DNA of 64,000 bases from Paractinoplanes pyxinae. Lineage in GTDB: Bacteria; Actinomycetota; Actinomycetes; Mycobacteriales; Micromonosporaceae. Position numbers and translations under genes: made by a program. The notes beneath the pieces were generated by a model. It made no database searches and was not told where the DNA came from. It saw nothing but the letters and a program-made list of their open reading frames with translations. Positions 60,478-64,000 of this stretch are shown piece after piece. How positions within the stretch are numbered: the stretch's first letter is position 1; every line of letters begins with the position of its first letter. The DNA lies in NCBI RefSeq assembly GCF_026626335.1, contig NZ_JAPNTZ010000015.1:1-64000 (forward strand), given 5' to 3'.

Positions 60478-60585
60478 AGCCGCGCCGGAAGGCGGGCAAC
60501 GACCAGCCGCGCCGGAAGGCGGGCAACGACCAGCCGCGCCGGAAGGCGAGCAGCGACCAGGCGCGCCGGAAGGCGAGCAGCAACT
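60478..60585. repeat. 27-bp tandem repeat, four copies, between kinase and regulator
   Basis: Units begin at 60478, 60505, 60532 and 60559. The first two are identical; the third and fourth differ by a few bases. The core is GCGCCGGAAGGCG. On the minus strand it lies in the 154-bp space between the kinase stop and the ribosome site of the response-regulator gene. Because 27 is a multiple of three, a 9-residue RLPARLV-type repeat stays open in frame, but it precedes a normal start. Confidence 0.93.
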
Positions 60586-60618
60586 CGATCACGCCCGCAC
60601 CCAAGGCCATCTGCTTCC

Positions 60619-61737
60619 TCACGCCGGCACCTCCACTCGTACCCGGAAACCCGGCGCATCCTCACGGGCGCCCGCGATCAGGCGGCCACCCAGCCCCTCG
60701 GCCCGCCGCCGCAGACCCGGCAACCCCTGCCCGCCGCTGCACGAACCACCGACGCCGTCGTCGACGATCTCGACGCAGTCCGGCGTCAGCTGCACCCGCA
60801 CATGCCGCGCCCCGCTGTGCCGGACCACGTTGGTCACCGCCTCCCGGATCGTCCAGGCGAACAGCTCCCGGTTACGGGTAGGCACCTCGTCGGCCGCCCC
60901 CGGCAGCTCGGCCTCGATGTTGGCCGCCGTCAGCGCTTCGCGGGCGACCGCGATCTCACCCGGCAGCGAGATCCCGCGTACGCCCATGGCCGTCGTCCGT
61001 ACGTCGCTGAGGGCGTCGCGGGCCAGGGCCTCCAGATCCGACAGTTCCTTGCGGGCCTTCTCGATGTCGAAGTCGAGCAGCCGCTGCGCCAGCTCGGCCT
61101 TCACGGTGACCACGGTCAGCGAGTGCCCGAGGATGTCGTGCAGGTCGGCCGCGATCCGGGCCCGTTCGTCGGCCACCGCCCGGTCGGAGAGCTCCTGCTG
61201 CGCGGCCATCAGACGCCTCTGCCTTTCCCCGGCCATCCGGATCCCGTACGTCGCCAGCGACCCCAGCAGCACGGCCAGCCCGTACCCGCCGTCGGCCCAG
61301 CCGTCGACCACCCGCGGCGCGATCTCGGCCCCCGCGAACAGCACCACGGCCAGCGGCGCGGCCTGGGCCAGGGGCAGGTTCACCATGGCCAGCGCGGCGA
61401 TGTAGACCAGGCAGGTCAGCGAGTGGTCGCCCGCCCCGGGCACCTGCAACGCGAACAGGGCCAGCAGCAGCGCGATGCCGAGCCAGGTGCGCACGACGTG
61501 CCGGGGCGGGCGCACACCGCGGCGGATGTGCCGGACCCGGGCCACCAGGAACAGGTAGCCGGCGGCGAACGCGGCCACCGAGGTCAGCCCGGCCACCCGC
61601 CAGTACATGTCGGGCTGATCCAGCAACGCCTGCACGTTGCCGCCGAGGTAGAACAGCCAGACGGCGGCGAACACCCACCCGTAGCGCGGTGGCCTGCCCG
61701 TCGCCGTCTGCGTCATACCGAGCAACTTACGGTTCAT
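60619..61737 (-). CDS. Sensor histidine kinase (HisKA_3/DesK type)
   Basis: A 372-residue membrane kinase. About five hydrophobic segments lie in residues 20-165. A dimerisation domain follows with ERARIAADLHDILGHSL, His 200 being the phospho-site. An HATPase_c domain then carries the N box IREAVTNVVRHS and the glycine boxes VDDGVGG and GQGLPGLRRRAEGLGG. It should phosphorylate the regulator encoded downstream. ATG 61737 overlaps the permease stop by 4 bp (ATGA). In such operons the kinase senses membrane state or the cargo of the linked ABC exporter. Confidence 0.94.
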   Translation of the reverse strand: MNRKLLGMTQTATGRPPRYGWVFAAVWLFYLGGNVQALLDQPDMYWRVAGLTSVAAFAAGYLFLVARVRHIRRGVRPPRHVVRTWLGIALLLALFALQVPGAGDHSLTCLVYIAALAMVNLPLAQAAPLAVVLFAGAEIAPRVVDGWADGGYGLAVLLGSLATYGIRMAGERQRRLMAAQQELSDRAVADERARIAADLHDILGHSLTVVTVKAELAQRLLDFDIEKARKELSDLEALARDALSDVRTTAMGVRGISLPGEIAVAREALTAANIEAELPGAADEVPTRNRELFAWTIREAVTNVVRHSGARHVRVQLTPDCVEIVDDGVGGSCSGGQGLPGLRRRAEGLGGRLIAGAREDAPGFRVRVEVPA

Positions 61738-62513
61738 ACGCGCGCGGTGTCCCGCCGGAACCGCCACATCGCGCCCCACGCGAACAGGGCCGTCCACACC
61801 ACCACGTTCAGCACGGCCAGCCACAGGTTGCCGTCGTGGGTCAGCGGATACCGCGCGATCTCACCCACCCCGTACACCGGAGTGAATTTCGCGATCGTGG
61901 CGAACGGCTCGCCGAACTGGTCGAGCGGCACGAACAACCCGCCGGCGAACGAGAGCACGGCCAGCACCGGCCCGAGGATCTGCATCACGTTCTCGCTCGG
62001 CAGCAGGTAGCCCATGAACAGCCCGAACGCGGCGAACACGAGCGCGCAGACCCAGGCCAGCAGCCCGCAGAACACCCACGCCGTGGCCGGCAGCTCCGCC
62101 CCCGCGACCGCGCCGACCACGAACGCGACCGCCACCGACACGGCGCCGATGATCATGGCCAGGACCAGTTTCACGGCGACGTAGGCGGCCGGGCGCAGCG
62201 GGGTCAGCCGCAGCTGCCGGCTCCACCCGGCGGCCCGCTCGACGGACACCATGGCGCCGCCGGACGTGGTGGCCAGCATCGCCCCGTACACGGCCATGCT
62301 GATCAGGATGTAGCCGGTGAGATTGCCCCCGCCGATGCGCTCGGTCTTGTACGAGCTGCTGGTGCCGAACAGCAGGAAGAACACCGCCGGCATGATGAAG
62401 GTGAACACCACCGTGCGGCGGTTGCGCAGCATGCGGCGCAGCTCGAGCGCGATCATCCCGGGGTTGAACCCGCCGAACTTCGGCAGGCTTCTCGATTCCA
62501 GTGCGACGGTCAT
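61734..62513 (-). CDS. ABC-2 type transporter permease
   Basis: A 259-residue permease with six hydrophobic segments. After the N-terminal ALELRRMLRNRRTVVFTFIMP come helices around GYILISMAVYGAML and AVSVAVAFVVGAVAG. The amphipathic WSRQLRLTPLRPAAY lies between, and the last helix is AVLNVVVWTALFAWG. This is the ABC-2 exporter fold. It begins 3 bp after the ATPase stop and overlaps the kinase gene by 4 bp. Cargo (lipid, peptide or drug) is unknown. Confidence 0.93.
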   Translation of the reverse strand: MTVALESRSLPKFGGFNPGMIALELRRMLRNRRTVVFTFIMPAVFFLLFGTSSSYKTERIGGGNLTGYILISMAVYGAMLATTSGGAMVSVERAAGWSRQLRLTPLRPAAYVAVKLVLAMIIGAVSVAVAFVVGAVAGAELPATAWVFCGLLAWVCALVFAAFGLFMGYLLPSENVMQILGPVLAVLSFAGGLFVPLDQFGEPFATIAKFTPVYGVGEIARYPLTHDGNLWLAVLNVVVWTALFAWGAMWRFRRDTARV

Positions 62514-62516
62514 CGG

Positions 62517-63428
62517 TCAGTTCTCCTCGTCGGCCGTCAGGGCCAGGAACGCGTCCTCCAGGTTCCGGGAGGTGATCTCCAGGTCCCGGGCCGCGGTGCG
62601 GGTGAGCAGGTAGCGGGCGATCTCGTCGGAGTCGTTGCCGTGCACGAACACGGTGTCGCCGCGCACTTCGACCCGGTCGGCGCCCGGGACATCACGAAGC
62701 GAGGTCTCGGAGGCGCCGGGCAGGGTGGCCCGGACCGTACGCCCCGAAGCCAGGGCCTTGACCTCGGCCGACGTGCCGTCGGCGACGATGCGCCCCCGGC
62801 GGACGAACACGACCCGGTCGGCGTACGCGTCGGCCTCTTCCAGGTAGTGGGTGGCGAAGATGACCGTACGGCCGCGGCGCGCGTCGTCGCGGATGGCCGA
62901 CCAGAACTCGTGGCGCCCGGCCACGTCCATGCCGGTCGTGGGTTCGTCCAGGATCAGCAGTTCGGGGTCGGGCAGCAGGGCCATCGCGAACCGCAGGCGC
63001 TGCTGCTGCCCGCCCGAGCACTTGCCGACCAGCCGGCCCGCCACGTCGGCGAGCCCGGCCCGGTCGATGGCCTCGCCGACGGCCGAGCGCGGCTTGCCGA
63101 ACAGCACCGCGGTCAGCCGGACGGTCTCCTCGACGGTGTAGTCCTTGAGCAGCCCGCCGGTCTGCATGACGGCCGAGACGAGGCCGAGCGCGACCGCGTC
63201 GTGCGGCGCCTGCCCGTACACCTCGACCCGGCCTTCGTCGGGTTTCTGCAGTCCCAGCAGCATGTCGACGGTGGTGGTCTTGCCGGCCCCGTTGGGGCCG
63301 AGCAGCGCGACCACCTCGCCCGGGCGGATGTTCAGCGTGATCCCGTCGACGGCGGTCACCGCGCCGTAGCGCTTGACGACGCCGGACAGGTCGACCGCGG
63401 CGGTTTCGAGTGCGGTGGTGAGGGTCAT
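62517..63428 (-). CDS. ABC transporter ATP-binding protein (exporter type)
   Basis: A 303-residue ATPase. Walker A GPNGAGKTTT (about 44-53), Q-loop VMQTGGLL, signature CSGGQQQRL, Walker B LLILDEPTTGMD and the His switch IFATHYLEE are all intact. The C-terminal ~75 residues form the extra domain of ABC-2 drug exporters and end NLEDAFLALTADEE. It is the first gene of the operon, with permease, kinase and regulator following. The promoter must lie in 63429-63545. Confidence 0.95.
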   Translation of the reverse strand: MTLTTALETAAVDLSGVVKRYGAVTAVDGITLNIRPGEVVALLGPNGAGKTTTVDMLLGLQKPDEGRVEVYGQAPHDAVALGLVSAVMQTGGLLKDYTVEETVRLTAVLFGKPRSAVGEAIDRAGLADVAGRLVGKCSGGQQQRLRFAMALLPDPELLILDEPTTGMDVAGRHEFWSAIRDDARRGRTVIFATHYLEEADAYADRVVFVRRGRIVADGTSAEVKALASGRTVRATLPGASETSLRDVPGADRVEVRGDTVFVHGNDSDEIARYLLTRTAARDLEITSRNLEDAFLALTADEEN

Positions 63429-63545
63429 GCGTTCATCGTGGGCCGCCGCCCGGCGGGGTGAGGCTGCTACGCGTCACGGCCCGGGCATGACATTCGTCAG
63501 TGTCAGGCTCTGGCGCCGGGCGGCCCGGGCCACCACAATGCGGCG

Positions 63546-64000
63546 ATGGAACCCACGCACAGCGCGCTGATCGTCGCCGTCGCCGAGGCCGAGCCGGCCG
63601 TGGCCGCCCACCGCGACCGCCTCGATCAGGCCGCCGCGTGGGGAGTGCCCGCGCACATCACCGTCTGCTACCCGTTCCTGCCGCCGCAGCAGATCGACGA
63701 GCACGTCCTGGCCGGGCTGCGGCAGGCCGCCGCCGGCGTGCCCGCGTTCTTCTGCGCCCTGAACGAGGTCGGCTGGTTCGGTGAGCGGGTGGTGTGGCTG
63801 GCCCCCGACCCGGCGCACCCGTTCCAGGCGCTGACCGCGGCGGTCACCACCCGCTTCCCGGCCGCCCGGCCCTACGACGGCCTGTACGACGAGGTCGTGC
63901 CCCACCTGACGATCGGGCACGACCATTCCCCGGCCGACCTGAAGGCGGCCGCGGGCGCGGTGGCCGAACATCTGCCCATCCACGCCCGCGTCACCTCGAT
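63546..64000 (+). CDS. 2'-5' RNA ligase / cyclic phosphodiesterase superfamily protein, 3' truncated
   Basis: The first 151 codons of a LigT-like protein run off the end of the window. Two HxT motifs are visible as expected: HITVCYPF near residue 38 and HLTIGH near residue 121. These provide the paired catalytic His residues of the 2H phosphoesterase fold. Members ligate or hydrolyse RNA 2'-3' cyclic ends or act on nucleotides; the substrate is open. ATG 63546 begins MEPTHSALIVAV. It is divergent from the ABC operon. Confidence 0.88.
   Translation, partial: MEPTHSALIVAVAEAEPAVAAHRDRLDQAAAWGVPAHITVCYPFLPPQQIDEHVLAGLRQAAAGVPAFFCALNEVGWFGERVVWLAPDPAHPFQALTAAVTTRFPAARPYDGLYDEVVPHLTIGHDHSPADLKAAAGAVAEHLPIHARVTS

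Noticed and set aside
60465..60665. N-terminal extension of the response regulator through the 27-bp repeats
   Set aside because: The receiver domain begins normally at ATG 60462-60464 with a strong ribosome site; the extension is only the repeat read in frame.

Overview
The window is a piece of a high-GC actinobacterial chromosome, most likely from the Micromonosporaceae and possibly an Actinoplanes-like genus. The signs are GTG/TTG starts, third-position G/C bias, two mycothiol-dependent isomerase-type proteins, a SigE-family sigma factor, a DUF5999-type protein, two bacterial dynamins and a FliA/WhiG-type sigma factor. Genus is an inference; no rRNA or tRNA gene was seen.

Layout. 1-9.8 kb: 3' part of gcvP, a small DUF5999 protein, pabB, a RibD/DHFR-fold protein, a membrane protein with its sigma factor, peptide deformylase, a kinase-like protein and a two-domain VOC protein. 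9.8-17.3 kb: a deaminase, then a three-gene NIS siderophore operon (two IucA/IucC synthetases plus a PLP decarboxylase, minus strand), a lipoprotein, a frameshifted esterase pseudogene and a PNPOx-like protein. 17.4-28.9 kb: ABC-F protein, tyrosine recombinase, uppP, DUF3626-like protein, LPXTG-type surface protein, NUDIX, lipoprotein, an ArsR/SRPBCC/isomerase operon, methyltransferase, GntR regulator and UMF1-type MFS transporter. 29-36.5 kb: an overlapping three-gene unit of two dynamin GTPases and a His/Asp-rich acidic protein, then a LAL-type LuxR regulator with a small HTH partner. 36.5-48.2 kb: arylamine N-acetyltransferase, a long minisatellite, many single-gene enzymes, and a drug-export block: a Gdx guanidinium exporter behind what reads as a guanidine-III riboswitch, and a paired SMR transporter. 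48.2-52.4 kb: an iteron-like array, a probably leaderless tyrosine recombinase, Ohr/OhrR peroxide defence, GNAT and an EEP-family phosphodiesterase. 52.4-64 kb: a 29-residue membrane protein coupled to a UPF0303 protein, epimerase, threonine dehydratase-like enzyme, hydrolase, fused tautomerase, a TetR/MFS divergent pair, a FliA-type sigma factor, an ABC transporter-kinase-regulator operon, and the start of a 2'-5' RNA ligase-like gene.

The most unusual trait is the density of degenerate tandem duplications (about a dozen arrays, units 10-175 bp). Several copy the last bases of a gene together with its stop codon into the downstream gap (recombinase/ohr, MFS, TetR, isomerase). Others sit in frame inside conserved genes (pabB, the first NIS synthetase, the LAL regulator). 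Separate points of interest are the riboswitch, a perfect AT-rich palindrome between convergent genes, a perfect 16-bp hairpin, the iteron-like array and the small coupled membrane protein.
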